A stretch of DNA of 64,000 bases from Membranipora membranacea (GCA_914767715.1 OU612072.1:26598001-26662000), one strand, 5' to 3'; shown: positions 28,193-41,408, counted from the stretch's first letter. Notes: generated by a model from the letters alone, not told the origin. Made by a program: numbers and translations.

Positions 28193-31100
28193 TCACCCAA
28201 TCATATTCATTGATGCAGGGCAGGCAAACATTTCTTCCTTCTTCTCCATTTCTCCTACAATAGTGAAGGTCTCATCGTTCACCAGGTTACCCTTCTCAGT
28301 ACAGAACATATTCATCTTCAGGACTTCAGCGTCAGGCATGGCGTAATCATACATATTATACTGGGCTATCCACCCAGGTGTCACCTGGTCTGCTGTATTA
28401 CCACCCCCTGTAAAAAACAAACAAAAAGTCACTAAGTTCTTATCAGATCTTTATTGTCAGGGCATGTTCTCGAAAATCAAAGGAATCTCATGGCATGGGT
28501 AAAACACAGCTTGTCGGAGGAAATATTTCACTCCAAAAACTTGTTATACAACCCAGAAATGACCTTCTAGGGTAGTTGCTATTGTGGTTTACATATTATT
28601 GTCTGTAATCTGCTGCAAAGTTGCGGTTCTTATAAAATAAATTGCGGTTAACAGCCGGCAAAACCTGGTGCCTAGGTTGTATCGCTACGGACCTTTAGGT
28701 CCAGTTGAAGAAGACAACCCTACTGCCAGATTTAAATTCCTAGTTAAGAGGTTATTGCTTTGCTATATGGAAGCATTGAAATAACATTATATCAGCCATT
28801 GTTATGAACAATAATGTAACCACTTCAGAAGAGACAGTGTTTATCTGGCTCATGTATTTTGTATATTGCTACTGTGTGTACAACTACATGAAAAACGAAA
28901 TAATGCAGTCTTTAGTAGCCAATGGGTAATGTTACCGAGTGCTGCCCTGTTTGGACATGTGTGCAAATTGCAGCGTGGAATTCAAGGGATGCTATGAAAC
29001 CTGTTGATTATAACAAATGATAAGTCATATAACCACTATACCTGTGGTATCCTGCTCCTGCAGGGCTTTAATTGTCCCTCCTGCTTTGATAGTCGTTACT
29101 TTATTACTGGATACTGTCCTGAAGAGAACCAGCTGTCCCGGCTTAGTCGGATCATTGTCAACAAACCACTAAAATAGACAATTGTAGATTGCATGTAAAA
29201 TTTGTCCCAAGTGACGCTGCATGTAAAATTAGTCCAAAGTTTTACTACATGTGAAGTGACAACGGCATCTATTTCTGTTTTATCCGTTATCTTCACAAAT
29301 TAAACATAATATATACATATATCACAACAGGGCCCTAAAATCCTATATGGTCAAACTTTCAAATTCATTCTCAAAAAAATATGTCACATGTCAATGTCAC
29401 ATGAATAATTTGTCTCATTTCAAATTCACAAGTCTTGCTCCATGCCCATTTTTTCTGGCTGCATTACTGATAAATTGGGGTAAATTGCCAGTACAGTACA
29501 AAGCTATTGTGAAAATTAGCAGATGCGACATTAAGCTATATTTTTCAATTTTAAATACATACATATATAAATGCATATAAGTTTCTACTTTTCACTTTCA
29601 GATTATTATTTGCAGATGACTAATCAATCTTCTAACCATGACAACAGGCAAAAGTCATGTTTCTTTTTCGTGAAGATGTCATCTCATGTCAGAATTATTA
29701 CTATGTCACATACATTGTATGTGACACGCCTAGGTGCATGACTCTAAATGAGGTTAGGCATTGTATATTGCACTGTCATGGTTGCCATGGTCCTAATCTG
29801 ATTAATTGTTATACTCTTCCGCATTTACTTCCATTTTTTGCCCATTTAGTTACCATCTAAATGCGGAGGTTGGCCATCAAAATAATGACATATCATCCCA
29901 CCGTTTCTATTTTTACGACCTATTTATACAGGTCAGTATAAAGAACAGTGGTTTTTGCTTTGAAGAATGAGTTACAATTGCGAGTTATAATTGGGAGTTA
30001 CGATCGGGAGTTACTTGTGATAGTTACAACTTGGCGTTGCAATTTATAAGTTGCCTGGGGCATTTGCCCCAGGGTGTAGTTCAGTAATAAAATCATCAAA
30101 CTGCCGAAAAACTGCATTCAGTATTGTAAAGTAATCTCATATGAACTCTGCCAGCAGTGAACTGTCGTGATCTTTCTCGATCCGACAACTATATTTGCTA
30201 TATTATAAGTCCACATGGCTCGAGCTTATATGGGGGCACAGCTACAGTTCATTCAAGTTTTTGATTGTGTTCTCTTGATCTTGATTGCAACAGACATTTT
30301 AAACCAGATATAATTTTTAGGCTACAATTGACGCCAACCACTCATTCCAGCGATGGGTATTCAAATCACAAGATATCCTTTTATGTTTTCCCTGAAAAAC
30401 AGAAGCGTTTCAAGCTGCATGGGGATTCAGATCCTCAAGTTTTGTTTGTTGACAGAGCAGAGCGCAAATTTGTCAAAGAGCAGTAGAATAGAGTTTATCC
30501 ATGATATCGGTCTTTATCTCCCCCTTAGTGCAGTGTTGATTAGTAGTGACTTACCTTAAATGGACCAGGTTTTCTTTGCCACACAAAGCAATGTTTATGC
30601 TCTTGTTTCCACAAGTCGTTCTCTTCTTCATTGTCTTCACCATCTGTAAAGTAACTGCTTGGTGAAATCCCAAACGCTAGTGCCGGGTTTGTCTTAATAC
30701 CAAGATTCCATCTTTTAGGTTTCACTGTAACAAGAATGGTCATAATCTCAGATACCGATGGATCAGATAATAGAATAAATAGTTTTTAAATCAAACTTGA
30801 AATTTTGTTGGTCACAATTCAAAGTTTGTAACCCACAGTGGTGTTTAGTTTAACTACACAGATGTCTGCATATACCTGGATCAGAGATGCTGGTGATATA
30901 CTTCTTGCCCTGTTTATTGTTATGATTAAGTACTAAAGGTTTGAATCTGAAGCACAAAGTCAGTGATGTCAAAGCCGTTAGATTATCCTGTCTGATATAC
31001 ATAGAGGTACTCTTCTCCTGTTTATACCATGTCACTGTAGTAACTAATCAAATACAGAATAAAACAATGTCACTTCAAATCACAGTAACAGCAGCTACAG

Positions 31101-32817
31101 GAAAAATATCCAACAAAAATGATGCTCCTATTTTACTTACTTAGGGACTTCCATTCCAGGTTTACTTTTGATGATATATTTACGACGTTATCATGCATAC
31201 ATAAACTACAAACATGCATTGTCAACATATGTAAGTAAATGAGACTGATTTTTAGTTTGTTGGAACTTTGAGCTATAAATTCAAAGTTTTTCAAACTAGC
31301 ATTACAATCCAACTTTTCATATTCCATATTCACTTGCACTGCAACAGAGCCTGCACTATAGGGATGTTTGCCTGTTGGCGAAATTTCTAACCGATTTGAG
31401 GGTTTTAAAGCATTCAAATAATAATTCAATTTGTTTATACAGTCCTCAAGCTGTATTTTAAGCTCCTTTAGGAAGACAAACAATAGGATAAGTTGCTCAC
31501 TTGGTGGCTGTGTACAGATATCACTAACAGGCGGTTGTTCACACTCAACACATCTACCAGCATGTTTTACAATGAGCTCTTTGCCTTCTTTCTTAGCTCT
31601 GCACACTGCTGCATCAAATGCACACTGTGTCTCTGTAAGACGTCAAATAGCACAAGTAGTATGCAACTAAAGAGTCATTGATCATGAGGAATGCAATTGT
31701 GGTTGGTAGATAGTCAACCCTCTCAGATGATTGTGGTCGATTGTAATACATATATGGTAACTGCATCAGACATTGCTTCAAAGGTTGTGATAATACACTG
31801 TCATTTTTGTATCGCATTTTCATTGTCTATGGCTCATGTTATGTCATATTTACCATAAGTTTGTAGATTTGTCCCACAGACGGAACCACAAGCTCCATAA
31901 TTTTTAAGCTGGATATGTTCCCTGTCCACAGCGGCATTGCAGGCAGCAGCTTCGAATGCACATTTGTTCACTGTACAAAGAAAACATTACCATGCATATA
32001 TACAAGGTCAGAAACAACATAAACACAAACTATAAGAGTTGCATTGCTTGTTGTATTCATGTGGTAACATCGATGAGAATTTTCTTGATGACAAATTGAA
32101 CCACAAAATGTAACTTTTTCATCAGATAAGATCTCACACAGGACAACTAGTTGTCAATGTTGCATTACAATAATTTATTTCAGATTGCAATGGCTTGAGA
32201 GGGAAACATTTTTGGAAGCCTCAGTACTCATACCAAAGGATTGTCAACAAAGTTTCATTGCAAAAAAAACACTCTGAAAAGTAATAGTAATTTTTTAAGA
32301 CTGCCTGACCTAGCAGAATAAACCCTAGATGAAGGTATAAATTGGTCAGAAAACACATAGAATGCGAACAGAAAACACATAGAAAGCAAGTAGAAAACAA
32401 GTAGAAAATAAGTAGAAAACAAGTAGATAGGGCAATCAACAGATTCTTTCTTACCATAAGTGTGACCATCGCTCCCACAGACAGGGTAATATAAAGAAGG
32501 GCAGTCAGATTTACAGATTATCTCCTCTGAGGAAGCAACAGCCGTCAGACTACACCACACAGCCAATATGGCCGCCAAGCTCCCTGCAAAAGAGACTACG
32601 GCGTATGATAATTATTAACACATTTGTTTCAACTATTCTTTTATAAGGGTACTAACAAAACCTCCAAGAATGGAGTGACTCAAATTCAAAATCAAAAATC
32701 AAATTCAATTAGAGTAGTTCTAGGAACATTATCATTTTATATCAACCAGTAGATATTTTTATCTAAATAAAACACGAATCCATAAGAGGGGGTAAGCTTA
32801 CCTGTAACGAAATTCAT
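28193..32817 (-). CDS. Secreted Kazal-pentraxin protein (8 coding exons, 354 aa)
   Basis: Exons in transcript order: 32802-32817, 32455-32583, 31854-31970, 31501-31632, 30876-31034, 30555-30724, 29042-29168, 28193-28407. All junctions are GT-AG and all phases agree, giving 355 codons with stop. Residues 1-24 form a signal peptide (LAAILAVWCSLTAVASS). Residues 29-76 form a complete six-cysteine Kazal domain (C29, C33, C41, C52, C59, C76; VCGSDGHTYVNKC) with Ser35 at the predicted P1 site. Residues 80-115 repeat the second half of a Kazal domain without the reactive-site loop. Residues about 133-346 are pentraxin-like: LTSLTLCFRFK, HCFVWQ, WFVDND, AGGTIKALQEQDTTGGGN and CTEKGNLV. C159 and C230 match the conserved pentraxin disulfide. 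E279, Q280, D281 and Q291 match calcium ligands, while the residue aligned with CRP Glu147 is not acidic. Likely an extracellular recognition or protease-control protein; function inferred. Confidence 0.82.
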
Positions 32818-34083
32818 CCTAGACCGAGCTAGCAGAACGCATGTCTGATTTTGATCTTAGATATGTTTGTGTTTGATTCAAAAACATCTTCATAAGCAAG
32901 AACTGAACTTCGGTTGCTGAGAAGAGATACGCACTAAAGCTATATATCATGATACACTCTTACTTTGGCTTGCAAATTTTTTTAAGCGTTATTAGGTATG
33001 TGATTATATGCTGGTTAGCAAGTTCATCTGATCCTTTCTCAAGCTAACCGATACAAACCAGATGTGCAAACAAAATACCAGCATAAATCTGAGGCAGCCT
33101 AACATCACAAGCTCCTTTTGGCACCCTGCACAGGGTGGTGAGGAGTTGTGAGCAGTTGATCAGTATATCCCTGGTAGCAACATCACTAACTATCGCTCGG
33201 AATTCTAAAGACTATTTTACTTGTTCAATCACGTTTACCTCTCAAACCAAAACTCTTTGTGCTCGACCCTCGCTTGAAATTAGCTTGATTCAGCATCTCA
33301 TCTTATGTAAAACTGCACCACCACTTTTTTCTGGCAGTTATTTTAACCACCAGAGATCAACTATTGGGCAATGTCAATCAAAAAGCTGCCATGCGCAAGA
33401 TAATCAATGATAAAACATCAATATTTCTATCAATGTTGTTTTTGAGCTCCTTTTCTTCACTGGTCAAAGGTTAAATGACCCTAGTTAAAGCCACAGCATT
33501 TTATATATGTTTTGTGGTGTGCTGAAATGTATAGATGCTGGTATTGTTGCCGCAAGCAAATAATAGTTAAACGTGATTATTCATCTCATCTCTCATAGAT
33601 GAATTAATATTTCTAAAACTCCATAGAAAATTTATAATAATTTTGATAGGACAGCATACAATGGGAGCGCATGGTTGATGAGGCGAATCACATTCAGTGT
33701 TCTCTGCTTGGTCAACTAATGTACTGCTGGGGAATGCTTTATCAATAGGCTGGATCATATGATGAGACAGAAACCCTCAATTTGGTCAAAGTACATTAAT
33801 ACCTGGCAGATATATTTTAATAGAACAATCTAATTTGACCAACATAATGAGTTCCACTTTGAAAACTTCCATTTGAGTCACATTTAATCAGTCAGCGGCT
33901 AAATAACTAAATATTTTCAATTGATACCATTTAACATTCACTACAGGCCGCAGACACTGCTTGGATGAAATTAATTTGGTGTGAAAACTGAATTTTCTTC
34001 AAAGACCCAACAGGGGGAAAATCATCAACAACGATCGGAGGTACAGTTTGGTTTTTTTCGGCTGTTTTATTTGCCTTACAGTA
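32818..34083. other. Upstream region of Kazal-pentraxin gene / intergenic
   Basis: Contains the putative minus-strand promoter near 32941. I see no gene. The frame at 33135-33410 (+) starts at a non-ATG codon and lacks motifs. Confidence 0.4.
32938..32947 (-). promoter_or_regulatory. Possible TATA element of Kazal-pentraxin gene
   Basis: The minus strand reads GATATATAGC about 120 bases upstream of the ATG at 32817. That would place initiation around 32910 and give a 5' UTR of roughly 90 bases. Weak evidence from sequence and spacing alone. Confidence 0.25.
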
Positions 34084-34156
34084 GCCTGGATTGCTCAGTC
34101 GGTAGAGCATCAGACTCTAAACCTGAGGGTCCAGGGTTTGAGTCCCTCTCCGGGCG
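34084..34156 (+). tRNA. tRNA-like gene with anticodon CTA (amber-reading type)
   Basis: The 73 bases fold as a cloverleaf. Acceptor GCCTGGA pairs with TCCGGGC (one T-G wobble). The D-arm is GCTC/GAGC, the anticodon stem TCAGA/CCTGA (one A-C mismatch), the loop CTCTAAA with CTA at positions 34-36, the variable loop five bases, and the T-stem CAGGG/CCCTC (one C-C mismatch) with loop TTTGAGT. The backbone resembles tRNA-Lys(CTT), whose loop would be CTCTTAA. The T-loop has T instead of the invariant C56, and two stems carry a mismatch, so a pseudogene or SINE head is more likely than a functional suppressor tRNA. No intron and no encoded CCA. Confidence 0.6.
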
Positions 34157-37100
34157 GAAGCGTAGTTTTGAGTCTATGAGTCTAGCACCATTGAGTAATT
34201 AAGCTATTTCAATGCAGCAAAAAGAGTGCTGTTCCCTAAGTTGACCTAAAGAGAATGCAGTGCGCCATCAACTTTCCCAGCACAACTAACATAGGTCGAG
34301 GTAGATAAAGGTATATGTCAAAGTGTGTGTGTGTGTGTGCAGCATATGGTGTTCCACAACACAACAAGAGGTTTTAATTGGCGTATTAGATTAGATTAAA
34401 GTGCTTGTAAAGGGAACAGGTTTTTGGTATCATTCTAGAGCTCTCAGTCTAGTTTAGAACATTATGCTATGTCCAAAAGCAGCCTGTGGCCCAGTTAAGA
34501 ATTATTTTCACTCAAATTTGGGATGAGAAGGTACTAAAAAGGTACTATTTTTCTCCTTTGGAGTTGTGATCACTTGTAGAAAATAGTACCTTTTTTGTAC
34601 CTTAGATTATAATGGGAATATACAGTATCTCGTAAATAAGACTTTTTGCTATGACACAGTGGTTTTGATATTCCCTGCATACAATATTAAACCGCACAGA
34701 ATTTATCTATTGAATGAATGAGTGAATACAATGCAAAGTTAATCTGTCCCATGTTATGTGGCTTTGCTGGTAAAATGGGATAGTGTATAAAAATTAATAA
34801 TTGAATGTTAAAGCAAACCATCGAAATCAAGCACAGCAAAAATTACAACTCTAGCTCATCCCACAGCGAGAGTGAAAATTATAGGGAGATTAACAGATCC
34901 AGTGAGAGCGAGATTGAATATCATTTAGGAGGCAATTGTAGCAAATCGACGTCGGGTCCATGTGATTATCATAGGGAAAATTTCCCTGAGGTAGTCACAC
35001 CACTCAAGTTTAAATCTGTATGATTTTGGCCAATTGAAATAACCCACAGTGCTTTGACAGATACAATATTTTCTGTTAACCATGGTTACTGTTCGAGATA
35101 GAAATTGGCAATATAAAGGCAGATCAATACATCGCTAAATGATTTCAAGGTTTTGTTTATATTTATTTGATGAATAAATGAGATTGTGGCTACATGGATT
35201 GTATTGAAGATTATAAATACTAAGGTATGACATTCCAATCAAACTCCGTCCTCAGCCGTTATGCTTTATGATTAGTGGCTTTCAATAGAATTTCTATGGA
35301 AGATACAAAATTTACACATGTAGACTGGATGTTTTTCTAATTTACACAAAAATCTAAAATAATTTGTTTTTAAATCTCGACATTTCAGGCATTAGGATGA
35401 TGTTAAAATCCAAAGCATGCGATGAATAATACTGAGTGATTTGAAGTTTTGAGAATCTTTACAACAATCTTTGCAAATATTCTGATGTTTGGACTCACAA
35501 GATTTTCTTGGGTAAACTTTGTTGCTTACATCAAAAACTGGAATTTACAAGTCACAAAGTAAATTGAAGTAAATGAAATTGTCATCTAGTTATTTCGGAC
35601 TTCAAGGTGATGAAAAATGTATAAATGAATTTTTACTGCCTCCTAAAGAGAGGAGTAATTGATAATCGTGTAAGCAGGGGAATACCTCAAGAAACTTTCT
35701 ATATAATTTTACATCAGATCTTGTCCATCTGTGCATCACAGATACTCAGCACTTCTAAACATGGACTATCAATATTACTGACTGAGTGCAGCAGGCCATA
35801 TGAGAACCACATCAGTCACTTAGGAAATTAATTTGTCGAGTTTTTGAGTTATTTCATCAGTATGGATCTTATTTGGGGGGCTAGTGTTGGATATTATCGC
35901 AAGATTTGGTACTAACCATAAAGCATTGGATGGACCATTTTTATAAAAAGCTGTGGACAGGGAATGGGTCATAGTCATTGATTGTAATGTACAGTCAGTA
36001 TTTATAATCTTTGGTACAGGGGTTCTTCTAATCTCTTCTTCAACATGGGCTCATAACAGAAATGAAGGTTGTTTTGATTAGCGGTCTCAACTCATTAAAT
36101 TTGAACTTTTTTGTCATCGACAGACTTGTGAGTGACCTTGTCATGTATTTGCAAAAGTTGTTATCTAACCACAATAATCACTAATATTACTGTATTTCCC
36201 CCATAATAGGCTCATTACAAATCGCCTGGACAAGTTGGGCTGTGCATGAGTAGGCAACTCAATATTGTTAACTTATAACCCCCAAACCTACCAGACCAAG
36301 TAACCCTGAAGACTTATTTATCATGTAAATGCATGTGTGATAGCTGTCTTGATCACATTTCAAGCTCAAAAATGATACCAAGAACCTTGTTCCTTTACAA
36401 ACACTTTGAAAGATGTCTAAGCCACTGTTCTATATGATGTGAGACACATAATTTTATGATCAACAAAATTAATTTTTTTTCTATTTTCTTTAAATGCTTC
36501 CTTCTACGAGCAATATAAAAATAGGTCCAATGCTTTCATATGTATTGCTACTACTTCAGACATATTAAAACAGGCTCATTTTTCTTCTATATCAACATAA
36601 AACAGCTTCGGGTACTTATAAATACACTTCAAAATTCACGATAGGATCATCAGCCACATGCAAAAAGTAGGACAACTCCCCCTTCTGCTCGTTGAACGAA
36701 CAGTGATTTGACATAAAACTCTGTGTACTACATTACATCAATGGAATTATTGTACTTCATGTAAGTTTACAACAAAACCGGCTTATTCAATTGAAAAGTT
36801 GCCCTTCTCAACGCTATCAGGGGACGTACTGTCATGCACAAGGTATTGCGTATTGTTACACCCAAAGCAGCTGAAGATGGATAGGGCGAGTAAAAAGTCA
36901 TTACTCGCAAGATAATTCTTCATTAATTGAATTATCAAAGTTTTTGAATCGTTGGCTTATGTAAGTAGCAGTCAATAGAAAGTCTTCTCTTCACTAATGG
37001 ACGAGGAAACTGCACTTTACACTGTACACTGTTTAATGGTTCAAAATGATACATCACATTACATTACTCTCTTAATTAATTAATTAATTAGTTAATTAAT

Positions 37101-37498
37101 TGATTGATTAATTAATTAATTAATTCAATTAATGAAGATATCTTTGGTGGGATGTACCCAGTGGGATGTACCACAGATATCTTATGACATTGTACACACG
37201 CTTTGTCGAGCTATAACAAAGGGTTGTGTGTTAGAGCTTTGAAAGAGAGGCTCAAAACCACCCAATAGTCAATGCATACTGAGTTGGCAGTATTCCTTTC
37301 ACAAGGAAAAAATAAGTTCTGTTGTAACTTTTTTTATGGATTATCCACACCCAGTAAGTTCTTTGGACAATATGGCTTCTAAAATCACACATAAATATGA
37401 ATTAAAATTAATCGGAAAACACAGCAGTCTTCTTCTATTAATATGATTTAACAAAAGCCTATCAAAATATGCTATTCTTTAGGTTTCAGCACTCAGAT
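34157..37498. other. Intergenic DNA
   Basis: Holds (TG)n at about 34324-34339, a TTAA-rich palindromic tract at about 37073-37128, and an open frame from an ATG at 34805 to 35023 encoding a serine/glutamate-rich 72-residue peptide. That frame has a reasonable composition but no homology I recognise. Nothing else can be supported. Confidence 0.4.
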
Positions 37499-38046
37499 CT
37501 TCCAACGGAGGCAGCAATGCAAACAAAAAAGAGGTGAAACCTGACAACCCTGTGTTCATTCCTGCCAGTATATCTGCTCTCATCAAAGCCATCTAGGCAG
37601 AGTCACCGAAATTCGGAATGAAGTTTGGTGAGCTGTGGATGAAAACTTATATTTGTTGAAATATATATTCTGGAAATAATTCGGTGAGAATTACTACACT
37701 GTTGCAAAGTTGATATAATGTCTAGGCTTTCTTCCATAACTTTCTAAAAATGTTGGTTTTTGGTAGAGTGAAAGAGAAGGCAATTGGTGAAGAAGTAAAT
37801 TTTTTTAAACTCAAGTGAAAGTGGAACTTATGAGTCTGTTGTTTATCATATTCACAGCCATGTACCTGGGCGCTCCTAGTTTGAAGATCATACAGCTGGT
37901 TGTTGAGTACAGCACAAGATGAGCAGATGAGCCGGGTAGGATGGGAGAGTTCTACTTCAGGGACTGGTACAACTGCAGAAAGAGAACAGCTGTGGAAGAG
38001 TTATGTGCTTTTGATATCATTGATATGATGATCATCTTTCTTGAAG
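37499..38046 (+). pseudogene. Two exon-like fragments with in-frame stops, unidentified gene
   Basis: The first fragment (37499 onward, after TAGGTTTCAG) encodes EVKPDNPVFIPASISALIKAI, then TAG, then further coding-like sequence in the same frame. The second (about 37857-38046, after TTCACAG) encodes AMYLGAPSLKIIQLVVEYSTR, then TGA, then EFYFRDWYNCRKRTAVEEL and FDIIDMMIIFLEG up to a possible donor. The conserved-looking amphipathic segments suggest a real protein family, but I cannot name it. Two independent in-frame stops indicate a decayed copy. Confidence 0.4.
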
Positions 38047-38522
38047 GTTTGATCTGCTCTGTTGGGATATTATGTACCAAATTAAGAGTGACTGACCTGC
38101 CTGTCTGTTCGGGGGGGGGGGCAGTAGTTCAGAATAAGAATAATCTGATGGTTGCCACACTCGGCCCTAACTACATGACCATACCACTGTCTGCATTAAG
38201 AGTTTGTCTGGATGCAGGGACCTAAAAACCAAAATCTTTAGTATAGCTGTAAGCTAACTGCCTGACTAACTTTCATACCAGGTCCATAACATATGACCCA
38301 TAGAGTTTGAGACAATCCATCGTAATTGGTTACCATCTAGTCTTACCATAGCTTTCATCCTCTCCGCCTGAATGCTGACTTTGCTCTCTAACTTCTCCTC
38401 TTGCTCAGAACTCAGGCTCATCGGATTTGAATTTCATCTAACCTTATCCAAAAATACCGATGTCCGATGTCAACATAAGCATCTAACAGTCATCATCAAT
38501 TAATTTCCAATTTCACCCCACC

Positions 38523-38637
38523 CAGGTGTATGAGTTACTGATACACAGGTGTTCGAGTTACTGACACACAGGTGTTTGAGTTACTGACACACAGGTGTTT
38601 GAGTTACTGACACAGAGGTGTTTGAGTTACTGACACA
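38523..38637 (+). repeat. 23-bp tandem repeat, 5 copies
   Basis: The unit CAGGTGTTTGAGTTACTGACACA is repeated in exact 23-base register with few substitutions. Each unit begins with CAGGTG, which is both an E-box and a donor-like sequence. Confidence 0.9.
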
Positions 38638-39420
38638 CAGTTGGCCATAAAACAGGGAAACCTAATCTTATGCTTTCTCTCATCCATAATCCATAATCAG
38701 CTCGAGTTAAAATATATTTATCCTTTACACATTTATTGTTGTGACCACAATGAGAGGATAACTTCAGTGTTTATGTTTCCTGCAGGTGAAGTATCAGACA
38801 GACATAAGGACATATACCTAGCTCTTACCGGATTAGCAGTCGTTTGGTGAGATCTTCCAGCAGAGATATTTGGATGAACAGCTGATGAAGTTTGAGGATT
38901 TTACTTCTGTTCTAATAGAGAGCCAAGCTCATAAACAATCTCAGCAGCATATCTGGTAGTATTATGTATTGTATTAGGTATTATTTATTGTATTAGGTAT
39001 TATTTATTGTATTGCATCATATATTGTCTTCAATATTGTATTGTGCATTGTATCATAGCCTACAGTCTCAAAGCACAAAACATTATGCACTATAATTTGT
39101 GCTTGACAAACCATATCATGCAATTTTCTGGTCAACTGTTATTTCATGTTACCTGCCTGTATAGAATTGTAATTTCCAGTGGTTCAATTACAATAAATGG
39201 GCAAAGTCTATTCTCCTCAATTGTTCTGTGAATATTTAACCTTATTATTTACTAGCATAATATACAATAAGTTATTCATACCCTTAATTCACATTCCCAT
39301 AGATGCATATATTATATGCATTGTATATATATATATATATACACACTTTTGTGCAATAAAGTGTCATATATTTATATATCCCACTATTTGGTACCCATAA
39401 AAACCCTGGACAATGAGTCA

Positions 39421-39457
<37 letters not shown>

Positions 39458-39682
39458 GAAATTGCCTAGTAGGGCACATCTTTGCATTGGAGTTGTCCGA
39501 CCAAGTCAGGCTATTTTATCTACCATTAATTACTATTGGGTTAAGGATGCCCAACATGATTATTTAAGAGGATTAAAGACATGATTTTTTTGTGTGTCAT
39601 ATAAAATGCCTCCTTATTTTTGAGTGACACTCATTTGGGGCCAAATACACACAGATGACACTTGAAGGCACAGATTTGAACC

Positions 39683-39714
<32 letters not shown>

Positions 39715-41408
39715 TAATTATGTCTGCTTCCGTATAATGATTATTATCATGATCATACATTGTCTTTTCAATTTCAATATTCTTTGTGAAAGATATGTCA
39801 ATAATTATTTTTTTCCTGTTTACTTCCAAGTGCTAATTTAGCGCTCCGAAGGTTATCACATATACAGGGTCAGCAAAGCAATCAGTATGAAGGACATTAT
39901 TAATCTCGGTGATATGAAAAATTCAATAACAAATTAACTTTCCTCATGATGAAAAATATTGAAAGACCTTTATTTTGAAGCTATCAATACATATACCTCT
40001 ATGCAATATGCCATATGCCTCTGATAAAATATAGAATGTTATGTCACAGGTTAATGTTATGATACTAACGCTCACCCAGTTGGATATTTTATATAATTTT
40101 GGAAAGCTTATTGAACACTGATTCAGAAAATATTTGTTTCAGCATGTTGTCAAGTCATGGCATTGAGCTATTTCATTAAAATGCAGGATGAGCGTCTTTG
40201 AGGGGCAATTTTTAGGACGAAGAAGTGCAGATACAATGGTTCATATCGGATTTTCAACTGAATATTTTATACAAAACAGGCCTCTGAAGCAACCTTGAGG
40301 GTCAATTCCTGGATCCTGTGGCATTACGTACCAGAGGATATTTAAAATGTGAAATTCGGACAACGTTGGTATCATAACTTTTAGTTAACAAGAGACATTC
40401 TTTGTATCAAAAGTGAATTATCAAAGCAGAAAAGCAGAAAAGCAGAAAATTAACACATAACAATACTACTACTTGGATTGGTTACTGAGCTTATTGCCGA
40501 GTAAGCTGAAACAGGAAGTAAATAATTCATGACCAATCAACACAAGCACACAACAAACAGAGACGTTTTTGTTAGTAGTTTATGTACCAAGCATCGTTCA
40601 GGTAGGCACAATACTCTAGAAGAACATGGATAATTTTTTGCATTCAAATGCTTGCAATCAACTATGAGATGTTAAAAGGTCGACATGGTGTTCATTCACA
40701 TGGTTTTCAATACTATATCGGAAATGCTTTGCTGCAATCCAATTAATTTCTCGGATACTGGGAGATTTGAAGGATCTTTTTCCATCATATTACCCTTTAG
40801 ATCTTTGCATTGAAGTGTAGATGTGAGTTAATTGTTCTTTTATACAAACTGATAGGTTATCTCCTGCGCATGAAGTGTTCCTACTTCATAACTACATCAA
40901 TATTATCCCATCATTAATTTTAAGTATATAACTCATTGACAAGATTTATCGATTATGACCTTTATATCTACAACAACAATACACTAATTGAAACTAGAAA
41001 TTCTGGCTTGATCTGGGGATGCATTGAGTTACAATATATTATAATCATGGTTTGAATTAATCGACAAGTTCTTACACTCAGATGCACCTGTCTGCTTGTC
41101 GTCACTGCTGGTAAATTGTGAAAGAAATTGTTCTGTGAAGATCATCCTTTGGCAGGTTGATTATGGTGACAATATAGTTTTATCATTTCTGTCATGGACT
41201 GATCACCGGTTAGGCTGACACTTCACTGAAACCTTCAACTGAAGAAGAAATAGCTTCCCTAGGATCAAGTATGTATTTAATTTTATATTTATTTTCCATG
41301 TTCTCCAAAGATCCTCAAGTGATGTGATATGATATTCTCTGAACTTGTGTTACAGATATTTGATGTGATCCTGATCAGATCTCATTCATATGAAACCTTC
41401 AGATCAAC
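38638..41408. other. Intergenic DNA upstream of GPCR
   Basis: Contains (TA)n tracts near 39324-39340, 39424-39455 and 39682-39710, and a TATTTATTGTATTAGG-type repeat near 38960-39020. A possible 5' UTR acceptor (GTGTTACAG at about 41348-41356) lies shortly before the GPCR start. I see no other gene. Confidence 0.4.
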
